NCBI RefSeq assembly: GCF_022865125.1
Contig: NZ_CP094828.1
Location: forward strand, 1,302,001 to 1,366,000
Origin: Acuticoccus sp. I52.16.1
Lineage (GTDB): Bacteria > Pseudomonadota > Alphaproteobacteria > Rhizobiales > Amorphaceae
Direction of reading: 5' to 3'
DNA: 64,000 bases
The notes below the pieces were generated by a model. The model had not been told where the DNA came from. It ran no database searches and worked only from the letters and a program-made list of their open reading frames with translations. The translations under genes were made by a program, and so were the position numbers. Shown here piece after piece: positions 9,701-17,632 of this stretch; position 1 is the first letter of the stretch; every line of letters starts with the position of its first letter.

Positions 9701-10993
9701 CGCGGCGTTCACGTCGTCGCCGTCGGTGGAGACCGTCGCATTGGAAAGGTCGAGCGTGACGGAGCCGGCGATGCCGCTTCCCGCGCCCGAACCGCCGTTG
9801 CTCTTGGTCCAGGGGCTGCTCGCGCCGCCCCCCTCGCCGCCGCCGCCGCCCAGGCTCTGCAGGGTGATGCCGTAAGCATCGTCGCCCTTGCCTCGAATGG
9901 TCGTGGCGACGCTACCGTCGGTGGCGCCGATCGTCAGCGACACGTCGCCGGACGCGCCGCCGTCGCCGCCGGTTCCGCCCTCGCCGTGCTTGAGACCGCC
10001 TTCGCCGTAGCCCCCTTCTCCGCCGTCACCAGCGACGCTGCCGCCATAGATCGCGGCGACCTGCCCCGTGCCGTCGGACGACGCGGCCAACGTCCCGCCG
10101 CCCAAGAGATTGATGGTGATCTTGCCGCCGTCACCACCGACGCCGCCGACGCCGCCGGTCCCCACGCCCGTATTGGCGTGGCCCTCGCCGCCCTTTCCGC
10201 CGGAGCCGCCCATCGACAGCGCCTCGATCGCCGACAGCCCCGTTGTTTGCAGGTTCAGCACGTTGCCGGCCTCGACGTCGAGTTCGATCGCGCCGCCTGC
10301 GCCGCCGGCGCTGCCTTTGCCGCCGGTGATGTCGTGGAAGCCGGTGTTGTGGCCTTCGCCGCCGCCGCCGCCGATCCCGCCGAACGATTGCAGCAAGATC
10401 CCGAAGCTGCTGCTGCCGCCCGTCGCCTCCATCGCGGCCGCCGGCGCATCGTCGGCGCTCACGCCGTGCACGGTGAAGGTGAACGCGGTCCCGTCGTCGC
10501 CGGGCGCGCCGTCCCGGCCGGTCTTGTTCTCGCTGCCGGTCGAGTATTCGCTGGGCGTCGACCCGGTCGCGCCCCGGCCATATATGCCGGCGATCCCCGT
10601 CGCGTAGGAGATGCCGTAGCCCTTGTCGAAGGTGAAGTCGAACGTCGCCGAAGAAATCGGATCGTCCTCGGAACCGGATTGACTCCAGAAGGTGACCGCC
10701 TTCGTGTCACTGGAGCCCTGAGGCACGGTCGCCGTCACGTTCTGGTACACCATTGCGCTGGGCAGCGCGCCGCTCTGGTCACTCAGCATTTGGACCGGGA
10801 TGTCGTCACCCTCGCAGGTCACCGTCGTGCCCGAGGTGGTGCAGCCCGCCCGGGCGGGAGTGGCGATCCCCATCGGGACGAGAGCGATCAGGGCACCGAC
10901 CAGAGCCGTCGAGGCGAGCAGCGGTCGCCGCGGCGTCCCCATGTGCCCGGAAGCATTCTGCGTACAGGGCGGGAAAAGGATCGGAAGGGACAT
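3737..10993 (-). CDS. Giant glycine-rich-repeat autotransporter (type Va)
   Basis: A 2418-residue surface protein. Residues 1 to about 48 form a signal peptide with a hydrophobic core (LLASTALVGALIALVPMG) and AxA cleavage (TPARA|GC). The passenger, about 50-2130, carries roughly 24 copies of a motif like (I/V)xAQSIGGGGGxxG spaced 60-90 residues apart, each followed by a beta-helix-like stretch (TVTNxGxITTxG). The last ~270 residues form an autotransporter beta-barrel ending in a terminal Phe (GMARIDVRF), the BAM signal. Within the repeats lies a lysine/glutamate-rich helical insert (DNA about 6475-6640, with AKLEADYDKLKDAKENYEKL). ATG 10993 is chosen because it starts the signal peptide and has CGAGG upstream; an in-frame upstream extension has no signal character. 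Related proteins in alphaproteobacteria are probable adhesins; no catalytic motif is visible. It appears monocistronic. Confidence 0.88.
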   Translation of the reverse strand: MSLPILFPPCTQNASGHMGTPRRPLLASTALVGALIALVPMGIATPARAGCTTSGTTVTCEGDDIPVQMLSDQSGALPSAMVYQNVTATVPQGSSDTKAVTFWSQSGSEDDPISSATFDFTFDKGYGISYATGIAGIYGRGATGSTPSEYSTGSENKTGRDGAPGDDGTAFTFTVHGVSADDAPAAAMEATGGSSSFGILLQSFGGIGGGGGEGHNTGFHDITGGKGSAGGAGGAIELDVEAGNVLNLQTTGLSAIEALSMGGSGGKGGEGHANTGVGTGGVGGVGGDGGKITINLLGGGTLAASSDGTGQVAAIYGGSVAGDGGEGGYGEGGLKHGEGGTGGDGGASGDVSLTIGATDGSVATTIRGKGDDAYGITLQSLGGGGGEGGGASSPWTKSNGGSGAGSGIAGSVTLDLSNATVSTDGDDVNAALAQSIGGFGGAGGSASGIVAYGGDGYSGGDGGAVSVTTSNGTSVTTTGDYAVALEVQSIGGGGGKAGSGSGIVALGGTGGPGGDGGAVSLDLGDSTFGTTGVGASAVRAVSIGGGGGAGGSAGGIVALGGSGAAGGDGGPSDSDALTLTLDGVTVTTQGQQASGIEAMSIGGGGGSASSSGGLIDLGGSGSGGGSGRSLSVTSANAGINVTTKGDFADGVSLQSIGGGGGKGGSSFTLAVTAAELTHAQGGSGGAGGSSGAVVYTGSANDTISTSGDNAAGFLAQSIGGGGGRSGNDTTIQIGASMALNQGATSEAASGGGASKVSINLQGKSIETSGHLAPGVVVQSVGGGGGSAGTSTSVTVGIQIGNTMGASGGDGGSSGYVYVDSTSAITTQGDGSDGILAQSVGGGGGHSATTINVTDGLSLPSFTKSLGSTPGGGTGGSSGSSNVQNNGTIVTHGDNASGIVSQSIAGGGGRSGDTISGSLSINIGQSTLGQSGGSGGNAQFSHVLNQGAITTSGHNAGAILAQSIGGGGGVGGAVIHGDIGLNFSTTHGADGGVGGTANYVQVFNHSDLTTGGAQSSGIVAQSLGGGGGAGGLTVDGSISLANMAVALGSTGGNGGKADYSHVTNHATIATAGDQSHGILAQSIGGSGGQAGNVIQGDVSGGEVSGSVDVAVGGAGGAGGSAALAHVENSGTVTTQGFASIGILAQSIGGDGGHGGSIYSGTLNVSLEDGIASTTAIGGDGGDSGAAGDVQIENTGTDVDGANVTTSGHFAHAIVGQSVGGNGGVAGASYAGTSELTTGDSISTSTSVGGSGGSGAVAGTVTITNAATIATTGGNAYGILGQSIGGNGGAAGAGHAYFGDLSKETEEYFNVNATIGVGGSGGTGSNAAAVTVTNSGAITTGIDSTGAIVSGADTGYGILAQSIGGGGGDGGGAGATSGGYTKLPKDADGNKADGSGISMKVSIGGSGGASGNGDTVTVTNDKGGSVTTGGIASHAIFAQSIGGGGGSGGDGKPSDSGWIAKLEADYDKLKDAKENYEKLKAYYKKLTGSDEEAEKKARAIKEHTIEVNGKDGAAGTGGTVTITNDGTLTTKGESAAGVFAQSIGGGGGASGAGSQGLADSLTVSGAGSGGGDGGSVTISGAGSISTAGDKAPAIFAQSVGGGGGAAGDVATVLGGSLSDLAKVMGSGKLTNDTSSNSDSDSDDSTTIVGGKGGDVTVTVSDTVTTSGAYAHGVFAQSVGGAGGAKGELSAGDGTGSIGSETGAGDGGVVTVTVDGSIKVDGDNAVGIVAQSAAGDDGASYSGGVDITVNGTVTASGSGSRAILAQAAESGSSDTNTAAGRGITQITIAKGATVSATSTDAAEVIGLIDGRSVVAGDGTLSASNVITNNGTLTSASDDVYVVHATNGATAIENTGTLAGAILLSNSHVNTLHNAAGATLQIGTTLNLGSQLGASFTNDGILQIGEGDSTITSAFYAGTVDITSAGTITFDVASSADQSGKVTVDYDRVQLASDTSTAVTLAVEALDFNWTSAAGLTNGASRELEIISGSQMDTVQMTKGGSDIHGDYSLTTPTATWDVHYQGGDQDHLDMTLNATYTIDYSGETSGAGLGGTARDFGAHFGTQMGRLAAAGETVPKSVRDTLEMAALEFLNLDSADALETLYEELSPEETLIAAKRSARAALSLHNLVQSCPTIDASDGAALLRQQDCLWAKGIGGYSRNASMDRAPSYTESVGGFAIAGQKEIFDHTFLEVGAQYEHLWIDGGNFDHQGNAYGIAASLKREMGIFTVSGTIAGGLSNLDYSRAYSIGGQRYRANSTIDGRFVSAEGRVFATLQNQGGFYAKPAVALAVTHNWQDGFTEKGAGPYNWRLNDVEATHVYLTPSLEVGRAFEIRENPILAYVRAGVQTALTEPEHSVVSNIVDGGSALAGLDTVMSDDRFVAALSAGVKMDVGERVTLSLEGDSAFSEHSTNLGGMARIDVRF

Positions 10994-11443
10994 GGGTCGG
11001 CCTCGGAGAAACGTATCGTATCGAGGCTCATTCACCGTGAGTTGCATTGCCGGAGTGGCCGACGACGGCCCCGCACGGCACCCGCACGTCTCGCCGGCAC
11101 TCGCGCGGCGACACACCTCATGACGAGAGAGCCGGCGGCAAAGGTTCCACACTTCAGCCTTGTGGTCTCGAAATATTGACCTATTCCGAGACGATCGTGT
11201 CGGTCGTGGGTCGATTTTGCAACAATGCGACCCGGCCGACAGCGGAACGGCGATACATCGCGCCCCTCAACACCATGCGCGACAAGAGGGAATCAGCTCC
11301 CGCGCCGCGTGCATGGCTCGCCTCGCCGGCGGAACCGCGGGCCCGACGCAGAGAAGGCCGGTGCGCCGGCACCGGCCTCCTCCTCACGTCGCGCGGCCGC
11401 CGGGGCGCGGGGGCCAACCGCCCCCCGCCCCTGTCGGGCCGGG
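10994..11443. other. 450-nt intergenic region upstream of the autotransporter
   Basis: No convincing gene lies here. The part nearest the autotransporter should hold its promoter. An AT-richer patch at 11160-11230 contains a 6-bp inverted repeat GTCTCG / CGAGAC (11165-11170 and 11187-11192, 16-nt spacer) that could be an operator. The left-facing phosphodiesterase gene ends at 11444, and its likely terminator hairpin at 11355-11378 also lies in this gap. Confidence 0.5.
11355..11378 (-). terminator. Hairpin downstream of the phosphodiesterase gene
   Basis: A perfect 10-bp inverted repeat (AGGCCGGTGC / GCACCGGCCT, 4-nt loop) lies about 66 nt after the stop of the minus-strand gene. On that strand it is followed by TTCTCTG, a weak U-tract. 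Confidence 0.5.
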
Positions 11444-14400
11444 TCAGAGCAGGATGATGTCGCCGTCCGTCAGCGACGTGTCGTGGAAGGTGATCACGGT
11501 CTCGCCGTAGGTCAGCACGGTGTCGCCGCGGTCGCTCTCGAGCGAGTAGGTGCCCCCGTCGGACAGCACGACCTCGTCGTTGCGGACATTGAAGCCGTAG
11601 ACGTCGTCGGCACCGTCGTCGGCGTCGACGATCACCTGATCCGCGTCGCCCCGCCAGATGAGCGACTTCAGCATGATCGTGTCGTCACCGTCTCCGCCCA
11701 CCACGCGGTCGTTGCCGTGGCCGGCGGTGATCGTGTCGTCGCCTGCGCCGCCCGACAGGAAGTCCGCGCCGAGACCGCCGCTGACGACGTCGTCACCGGC
11801 GCCCCCGTCGACACTGTCGTTGCCGAGGTTGCCATCGATCGCGTCGTCACCCCCGCCGGTGGCGATCCGGTTGGCCCCGCGATCGCCGCCGACCGTGTCG
11901 TCTCCGGCGCCGGTGATCACGTTCTCGATCCTGGAGAGCCGGTCGCGGCCGATCTCCTCGCCGGAGGCGGCCCCGCGCCGCAGGTCCACGCCGACGGCAC
12001 CCTCGCCGCCATAGTCCACGGTGTCGCTGCCGGCGCCGCCGTCGAACGTGTCGTTGCCGATTCCGCCGATGAGGAGGTCGTCCCCGTTGCCGGCACGGAC
12101 CAGATCGTTGCCGCCCAGCGCGTCGATCCGGTCGTCGGCACTGCTGCCGGTGAGGCGGTCGGCGGTGTCGCGGCCGAAGACGTCGTTCATGTCGAGACGG
12201 AAGCGCGCACCGATGCCGTTGTAGTAGTCGATCGCTGCGGCCGTTTCGTCGGTCTGGATCTCCGAGATGCCCTCGTCCAGCCAGTAGCCCCAGACGGCGT
12301 CCGCGTCGGACAGCGCGTAGAAGTCGTCCCGTGCGCCGTTCTGGTCGCCCTTGTGCTCGTAGCCGCCGTAGATCGTGTTGATCCAGAGGCGCACGTCGTA
12401 CTCGTCGAGCAGCGCCTTGGCCTCGTCGGAGATCAGGTCGCCGTCACTCTGGATGACGTCCTCGTCCATCGCGTTCATGTGGACCTCGATGCCCTCCGGC
12501 CCGAAGGTCGTCAGCACTTCGGTCAGGAACTCGATGTCGTTGATGTCGGCGAGGCGGACCTGCGGCATGAAGCCGACGTCGAAGCCGAGGGTGGCGAACG
12601 TCTCCGCGACGGTGGCGATGTCGTCCGTCGAGTAGAGCTCTTCCTTGACGACGACGTACTCCATCATGCCCGCATCCTCGACTTGCTGCAGGACGGCGAC
12701 GTAGTCGTCGAGGTCGAGCTTCATGTCGAGGTTGAGCATCATCCGGCCCTCGGACGCGGCCAGGAACTCGGCGAGCGTCGGCACCGTCTCGTCGAGGGGG
12801 GCGCCGGTGACCGGGTCGGTGATGCTGAAGCTCTTCAGCGCCTCCAGCGTCATGTTCGCGACGCTGCCCGAGCCGTTCGTCGTGCGGTCGATCGTCTCGT
12901 CGTGCATCAGCACATAGGCGCCGTCGGACGTCTTGCGGATGTCGATCTCGATCATGTTGGTGCCGTTGGCGACGGCATAGTCGAGCGACGTCATCGAGTT
13001 TTCCGGCAGCGCCTCGGCGGCGTTCTGGAAGATGCCGCCGCGGTGACCGATGACGAAGGCGTAGTCGATGTCGGCGTTCTGCCAGATCGCCACGTAGTCG
13101 TCGGCGGTGCCGACGTAGGCGGGATCGATCGTCGGCACCGGGTCGCCGAAGTAGTCGGAGCGCAGGGTCTGCGCGCCGGCGTCCTGCAGCGCCTGGGTGT
13201 TGGTGTCGCGCGTCTCGATCAGCCAGCCGTCCTCGTAGGCCTCGAAGCTGACGATGTTGTCGGCGTTGAGGAGGTCGAGCCCCTCGGCCGAGACCGAGAG
13301 CGTCCCCATCGAGGCGTCGTAGCCGTCGATCGTCAGGTAATACTGGCCGACGCCGACCTTCTCGATCTCATAGTCGCCGTTGGACACGGTGGACGCGCCG
13401 CTGGAGAGGACGCGGCCGAAGGTGAGATCCGTCTCGCCGACGCCGAGGTAGACGAAGGCGGCCGGATCGCTCTCCGGATCGGGGCCGACGGCGCCGTTGT
13501 CGTGGACCTGGACAATGTAGCCCGAGCCGTCGTCCAGCGGACGCGACAGGGCATAATTGTCCTCGTTCTTGCCGCCGGCGACGAGGAGGATGCCGTCGTT
13601 CTGCGTGTCGACACCATCGAGTTCGACCAGATAGGTGCCGGTGTCGAGCAGGTCGACGTTGTCGCCCCACACGAGATCGTCGCTGCCGCGGTAGATGCCC
13701 GTCGGGGTGAGCCAGCCCGCCGTGAATTCGTCGTAGCGGAAGTATGAGGCGGAGACGCTGGCGTTGTATTCGCTGCCGCCGTCGGCCTCGGCCAGCGCGA
13801 TGAAGTAGTCCGCGTCGACGTTGTCCTCGATGCCGACCGTGCCGTACTGCACGCCCTGCCCCTGACCGTGATCGACGCCGTTCTGGGCGATCGTCGGGAT
13901 GATGATCCCCTCGTCGACGTCACCGTCCCAGGAGTCGCCGATGTAGACATGGTAGTCGCCGCGGTTGCTCTGGCCGCCGTCGATGTGGAAGCCGTCGGTG
14001 CCGCCGGACAGTTCCAGCGTGACCGACGAGAGGCTGTTGCTGGTGTCGTTCTGCGTGACCTCGATCATGCCGGCCTCGACCTCGTCGGTCTCGTACGGGA
14101 TGAAGACGAAGTTGAAGGCGCCGGCGTTCTGCGTCGCGTCGACCGGGACGGTCTCCTCCAGCGTCACGTCGTCGAGGGCGATGCCGGTGGCGTTGGCGCT
14201 CTCGGAGACGTTGGTGAAGACGAGCCGATCCGAGCCGTCGCCCGCCCCGCCAGTCACCTCGACCGAGATTTTCTCCCAACGCGCGTCGGGGGTCCCCTCG
14301 TAGACGACCGCGCCGCCCCAGGTGACGCGGACCGCGTCCGTACCGGCGGTGTCGGTCGCGGCGACCTTGAAGGTCAGCGTGTAGCTCTCTCCGGCGGTGA

Positions 14401-16444
14401 CGCCCGTGACGGTCTGCGCCAGCGCGACGTTGTTGCCGGCGCCGCCGAGGTCGAGCCAGTAGTCGGCGTCGCGGGCCTCGATGCCGTTGACGGCGTCGCC
14501 GTGCAGTTCGATCCGCCCGCCTTCGAGGTCGGTCCATTCGGCGATCTCGCCGTCGGCGTAGCGGCCGCCGGACATATAGGACGTGCCGTTGATGTTCTCG
14601 AAGCTGGCGTTGGCGATCAGGTTGCCGTCGCGGCTGGACCCGTCCTCGGCCTTGACCATGGTCACGTTGTCGAGCGCGAGGCCGGCGCCGTCGCGCGAGC
14701 CGTCGCCCTGGGCGATGACCAGCGTGTCGGAGCCGTTACCGGCGCCGCCGACGACACTGAGCGTCACCGTTTCCCACTCGGCGCTGTCCGGAGTCGCCTC
14801 GTAGATCGTGCGGCCGCCCCAGGTGACGGTGAGAGACTCGTCGTCGGCGAGGTCGGTATCGGCGAGGTCGAAGGTGAGCGTGTAAGTCGCACCTTTCTCG
14901 ATCCCCTCGATGGTCTGCGCCAGCTCGACGTTGTTCTGCCAGCCGTCGAGGTCGCTCCAATAGGCGCCGTCGTTGGCCGAGACGCCGTCGACGGTGTCCT
15001 GATGCTGCTCGACGCGGCCGGAACCGAGGTTGACCCAGCCCGGCATCTCGCCGCTCGGATCGTAGCGCCCCCAGGAGCGGGTCGAGGTGCCGTCGATGTC
15101 CTCGAAGCTGCCGTTGACGACGAGGTTGGGCGTCGGCGCCATATGGGCGGCGTCGCTCGCGCCGGCGATGCGGGCGACCAGCGCGTCGGCGAGATCGGTG
15201 TAGGTGCCGGCCGCGGGCCCGGTCGCCATCGCCGACAGTTCGGCCGCCGTCAGCGTCACGTCGTCGGCGAAGACGAGGCTGCCGATGGTGGCGTCCTGCA
15301 GGATGAGCGCGTCCTCGCCCGCTTCGACCACGAGCGAGCCGCCGAGGATCGTGACCGTGACCGCCGTCGAGGCGATGTCGGTCAGACGCACCGTGGCGTC
15401 GGTGTTGGCGGCGATGAGGTCGACGCCGCTGCCGGCGCGGAAAAGGATCGTGTCGGTTCCCTCGGTGGCGATCGCATCGTCGCCGACGCCGCCGTCCAGC
15501 ATATCGGCACCGGCACCGCCGAAGAGGACGTCCCCGCCCGCACCGCCGAGGATCGTGTCCGCGCCGGCCGCGCCGGAGAGCACGTCGTCGCCGCCGTCGC
15601 CGTTGAGGATGTCGTCCCCGTCTCCGCCGAGGACGGTGTCGTCGCCCTGCAGGGCGTAGATGCGGTCGGCGCGCGCCGTGCCGCTGACGTTGTCGCCGTC
15701 TGTCGTCCCGTAGACCGTGTTGAGGCCGTCGACGGTGTCGATGTACTGGCGCGCAACGCGGGTGTTGTCGGTGTAGACGCCGTCGACACCCATATCGATG
15801 AGCGACTGTAGCTCCTCGCCGGTGCCGTTGTGCGTCCAGGTGAAATAGAGCAGCCCGGCGTCGTGCGCGGCGCTCACCGTCTCGGCATTGACGTAGGAGA
15901 TGTTGCCGGAGATCGACGTCGCCCACGCGGCGATCGAGGCCATGTCGGCGTTGGTGAAGTTGGTGGCGAGGTAGTCGAGCGCGACGTCGATGCCGGCGTC
16001 GGGCATCAGGTCGTCGGAAAGGCGCTGGAGGACGGCGTCGTCGAACGACGAGATCGAGATGGCGTCGAGGGCGACGTCGTCCTGCGCGCTCAACAGGTCG
16101 ACGAGTGCCTGCGCCGGGTCGAGGTTGACGGCCGCGTGGGCCGCCGGGTTCTTGATCTCGATGCTGACGTTGATCGTCCGCCCCGTCTCGGCCGACTTCT
16201 CGGCGACGAGGGCGAGCCCCTCTTCGAGCGTCAGAACGTCGGGATCGCGGGCGAGGAGGTTGGCGTAGGTCGTGACCGGGATGGTGCCGGTGTCGTGGGC
16301 GACGACGAGGACGCCGTCGGAGGTCATCTGGATGTCGAACTCGGCGAACTCGGCGCCCCAGTCGATGGCGTGACTGTGGGCATCGGCGGAGTGGTCGGGG
16401 TAGGGATTGGTACCGCGGTGGCCGAAGATGGTCAGGGAGCTCAT
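11444..16444 (-). CDS. Secreted RTX protein with two glycerophosphodiester phosphodiesterase domains
   Basis: A 1666-residue multidomain protein. GDPD domain 1 (about 5-240) has GHRGTN, EFDIQ, VVAHD and the metal-site IEIKNP. Ca-binding RTX nonapeptides follow (about 265-325, GGDGDDILNGDGGDD). Next come two tandem beta-sandwich modules, about 440-600 and 608-770, each opening N(V/A)SFE-like and ending with LDNV/LDDV, resembling DUF642/carbohydrate-binding folds, then about 350 residues of unassigned beta-rich sequence. GDPD domain 2 (about 1130-1420) has GHRGG, LPENS, EIDIRKTSDG and LMHDE. A second RTX block follows (about 1440-1600), and the tail DGDIILL is typical of type I secretion signals. 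There is no N-terminal signal peptide. ATG 16444 has GAGAG 5-10 nt upstream. GDPDs release sn-glycerol-3-phosphate from glycerophosphodiesters. No type I secretion genes are in the window. It lies 85 nt after the DeoR gene on the same strand. Confidence 0.88.
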   Translation of the reverse strand: MSSLTIFGHRGTNPYPDHSADAHSHAIDWGAEFAEFDIQMTSDGVLVVAHDTGTIPVTTYANLLARDPDVLTLEEGLALVAEKSAETGRTINVSIEIKNPAAHAAVNLDPAQALVDLLSAQDDVALDAISISSFDDAVLQRLSDDLMPDAGIDVALDYLATNFTNADMASIAAWATSISGNISYVNAETVSAAHDAGLLYFTWTHNGTGEELQSLIDMGVDGVYTDNTRVARQYIDTVDGLNTVYGTTDGDNVSGTARADRIYALQGDDTVLGGDGDDILNGDGGDDVLSGAAGADTILGGAGGDVLFGGAGADMLDGGVGDDAIATEGTDTILFRAGSGVDLIAANTDATVRLTDIASTAVTVTILGGSLVVEAGEDALILQDATIGSLVFADDVTLTAAELSAMATGPAAGTYTDLADALVARIAGASDAAHMAPTPNLVVNGSFEDIDGTSTRSWGRYDPSGEMPGWVNLGSGRVEQHQDTVDGVSANDGAYWSDLDGWQNNVELAQTIEGIEKGATYTLTFDLADTDLADDESLTVTWGGRTIYEATPDSAEWETVTLSVVGGAGNGSDTLVIAQGDGSRDGAGLALDNVTMVKAEDGSSRDGNLIANASFENINGTSYMSGGRYADGEIAEWTDLEGGRIELHGDAVNGIEARDADYWLDLGGAGNNVALAQTVTGVTAGESYTLTFKVAATDTAGTDAVRVTWGGAVVYEGTPDARWEKISVEVTGGAGDGSDRLVFTNVSESANATGIALDDVTLEETVPVDATQNAGAFNFVFIPYETDEVEAGMIEVTQNDTSNSLSSVTLELSGGTDGFHIDGGQSNRGDYHVYIGDSWDGDVDEGIIIPTIAQNGVDHGQGQGVQYGTVGIEDNVDADYFIALAEADGGSEYNASVSASYFRYDEFTAGWLTPTGIYRGSDDLVWGDNVDLLDTGTYLVELDGVDTQNDGILLVAGGKNEDNYALSRPLDDGSGYIVQVHDNGAVGPDPESDPAAFVYLGVGETDLTFGRVLSSGASTVSNGDYEIEKVGVGQYYLTIDGYDASMGTLSVSAEGLDLLNADNIVSFEAYEDGWLIETRDTNTQALQDAGAQTLRSDYFGDPVPTIDPAYVGTADDYVAIWQNADIDYAFVIGHRGGIFQNAAEALPENSMTSLDYAVANGTNMIEIDIRKTSDGAYVLMHDETIDRTTNGSGSVANMTLEALKSFSITDPVTGAPLDETVPTLAEFLAASEGRMMLNLDMKLDLDDYVAVLQQVEDAGMMEYVVVKEELYSTDDIATVAETFATLGFDVGFMPQVRLADINDIEFLTEVLTTFGPEGIEVHMNAMDEDVIQSDGDLISDEAKALLDEYDVRLWINTIYGGYEHKGDQNGARDDFYALSDADAVWGYWLDEGISEIQTDETAAAIDYYNGIGARFRLDMNDVFGRDTADRLTGSSADDRIDALGGNDLVRAGNGDDLLIGGIGNDTFDGGAGSDTVDYGGEGAVGVDLRRGAASGEEIGRDRLSRIENVITGAGDDTVGGDRGANRIATGGGDDAIDGNLGNDSVDGGAGDDVVSGGLGADFLSGGAGDDTITAGHGNDRVVGGDGDDTIMLKSLIWRGDADQVIVDADDGADDVYGFNVRNDEVVLSDGGTYSLESDRGDTVLTYGETVITFHDTSLTDGDIILL

Positions 16445-16529
16445 GGGGTCTCTCAATTGGGCGCACGGACCCGCCAGCGCCGAGAACGAACGCCGGGGAC
16501 GACGGGCCAGACGGGGGCGGACGCGCCGG

Positions 16530-17357
16530 TCAGCCGGGCGAGCGGCTTCTCGGCGAGGGGGGTGAGCAGTTGACGAACAGGGTGCCGGCCTGAGCCAGCA
16601 GGTCGCGGATCGCGGCCGGGGGGTCGCAGTCGCTGAACACGGCGTTGGCCTCCTCGATGCGTCCGCCCCGCACGTGGGCCGGGCGGGCGAACTTGGAGGC
16701 GTCGAGGACGAGGAGGGCCTTGCGGCAATGGCGCAGCATGGCCTCGCGCACGCGCACCTCGTCGCGCGAGAAATCGAGGAGGTTGCCCTCCTCGTCGACG
16801 CCGCCGACGCCGAAGACGGCGAAGTCCACGCGGTAAGCGGCGAAGAGTTCTTCGGCGGCCGAGCCGCACACGTCGAGGTCGCCGTTGCGCACCGGGCCGC
16901 CGGCCACCGCGACCTCGAAGTCGGCGATCTGGGCCGCGGCGAGGGCGATCGGCAGGTTGTTGGTGACGATCTTCAGCCCACGGTGCGCGGTGAGGCTCTC
17001 GGCGACGAGTTGCGGCGTGGTGCCGATCCCGAAGGAGACCGAAGCGCCGTCGGGGATGTGCCGGGCGACAGCGGCGGCGATCTTCAGCTTGGCGCTCCGG
17101 TTCATCACTTCGCGGTCGCGGAAGCTGGCGTTGCCGTCGGACGTGATGCGGGCGATCCCTCCGTGGCGGCGGCGCGCGGCACCCTGCTCGCACATGGCGT
17201 TGATGTCGCGGCGGATCGTCTGGGTCGTCACGTCGAACTGCGCGGCGAGTTCCTCGACGGTGAGGAAGGCCCGGCTCTGCAGCATCTGCGCGATCAGCTC
17301 CTGCCGCTGGCCGGGGCCCCTCTCGCCGATGTTCATTTGAAAATCGAAGCCGTTCAT
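16530..17357 (-). CDS. DeoR/GlpR-family transcriptional repressor
   Basis: A 275-residue DeoR-family regulator. The N-terminal helix-turn-helix (about 15-65) reads RAFLTVEELAAQFDVTTQTI followed by RRDI, the family signature. The C-terminal DeoRC sensor (about 85-250), of ISOCOT fold, binds phosphorylated sugars or G3P and contains SFGIGTTPQLVAE, IVTNNLPIA and FGVGGVDEEGN. ATG 17357 is preceded by AGGCGG at good spacing; in-frame ATGs at 17393 and 17336 lack ribosome sites. It is divergent from the importer starting at 17633 and upstream of the phosphodiesterase on its own strand, so it probably represses both. The inducer is likely G3P or a related phosphate ester (inference). The C-terminal tail (SPPSPRSRSPG) is low-complexity. 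Confidence 0.87.
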   Translation of the reverse strand: MNGFDFQMNIGERGPGQRQELIAQMLQSRAFLTVEELAAQFDVTTQTIRRDINAMCEQGAARRRHGGIARITSDGNASFRDREVMNRSAKLKIAAAVARHIPDGASVSFGIGTTPQLVAESLTAHRGLKIVTNNLPIALAAAQIADFEVAVAGGPVRNGDLDVCGSAAEELFAAYRVDFAVFGVGGVDEEGNLLDFSRDEVRVREAMLRHCRKALLVLDASKFARPAHVRGGRIEEANAVFSDCDPPAAIRDLLAQAGTLFVNCSPPSPRSRSPG

Positions 17358-17528
17358 GTCGCCGCCTGTAGCGCGGCATTGTTTCAGCGCCATGACATTG
17401 GGTTGGGCAACGAAATCATTTCCAATACCGCTTTATCGAGCTGATATATTTAGCCGCCTTCGCGGAAACGTCCGGCTGATCGTTTGCCGGCCAAGCAACT
17501 CCTGACAGCCGCCCGGACAGGCCTCGCA

Positions 17529-17562
17529 ATGTTCAGATGGACAGCGGGGATGTTCATATGAA
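17529..17562. promoter_or_regulatory. Candidate DeoR/GlpR operator in the divergent region
   Basis: ATGTTCA occurs at 17529-17535 and again at 17550-17556, exactly 21 bp apart (two helical turns). The second copy is part of a perfect 10-bp palindrome TTCATATGAA (17553-17562). The block lies in the AT-richer gap between the DeoR gene and the importer operon, 70-100 nt before the importer start, as expected for the repressor site. Confidence 0.45.
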
Positions 17563-17632
17563 TGTCACCCAGCCGACATGCACCGTTCAAACTCGACGGC
17601 TAGAGGGCGCTCTTGTGAACAAGGGAACCTCC

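Noticed and set aside
3737-10993. Glycine-rich DNA repeats as a CRISPR array or satellite repeat
   Set aside because: The repeats are in frame, vary in sequence and spacing, and encode a continuous passenger with signal peptide and barrel. They are protein repeats.
6491-11179. Very long open frame (over 1500 codons) on the plus strand opposite the autotransporter
   Set aside because: It mirrors the glycine-rich repeats and GC-biased codons of the real gene, gives Arg/Ala/Asp-rich sequence with no domain, and has no ribosome site. It is a shadow frame.
11225-15811. Long plus-strand frames opposite the RTX phosphodiesterase
   Set aside because: They arise from Asp/Gly-rich codons read backwards; they contain only Val/Asp/Arg-rich repeats and no recognisable domain.
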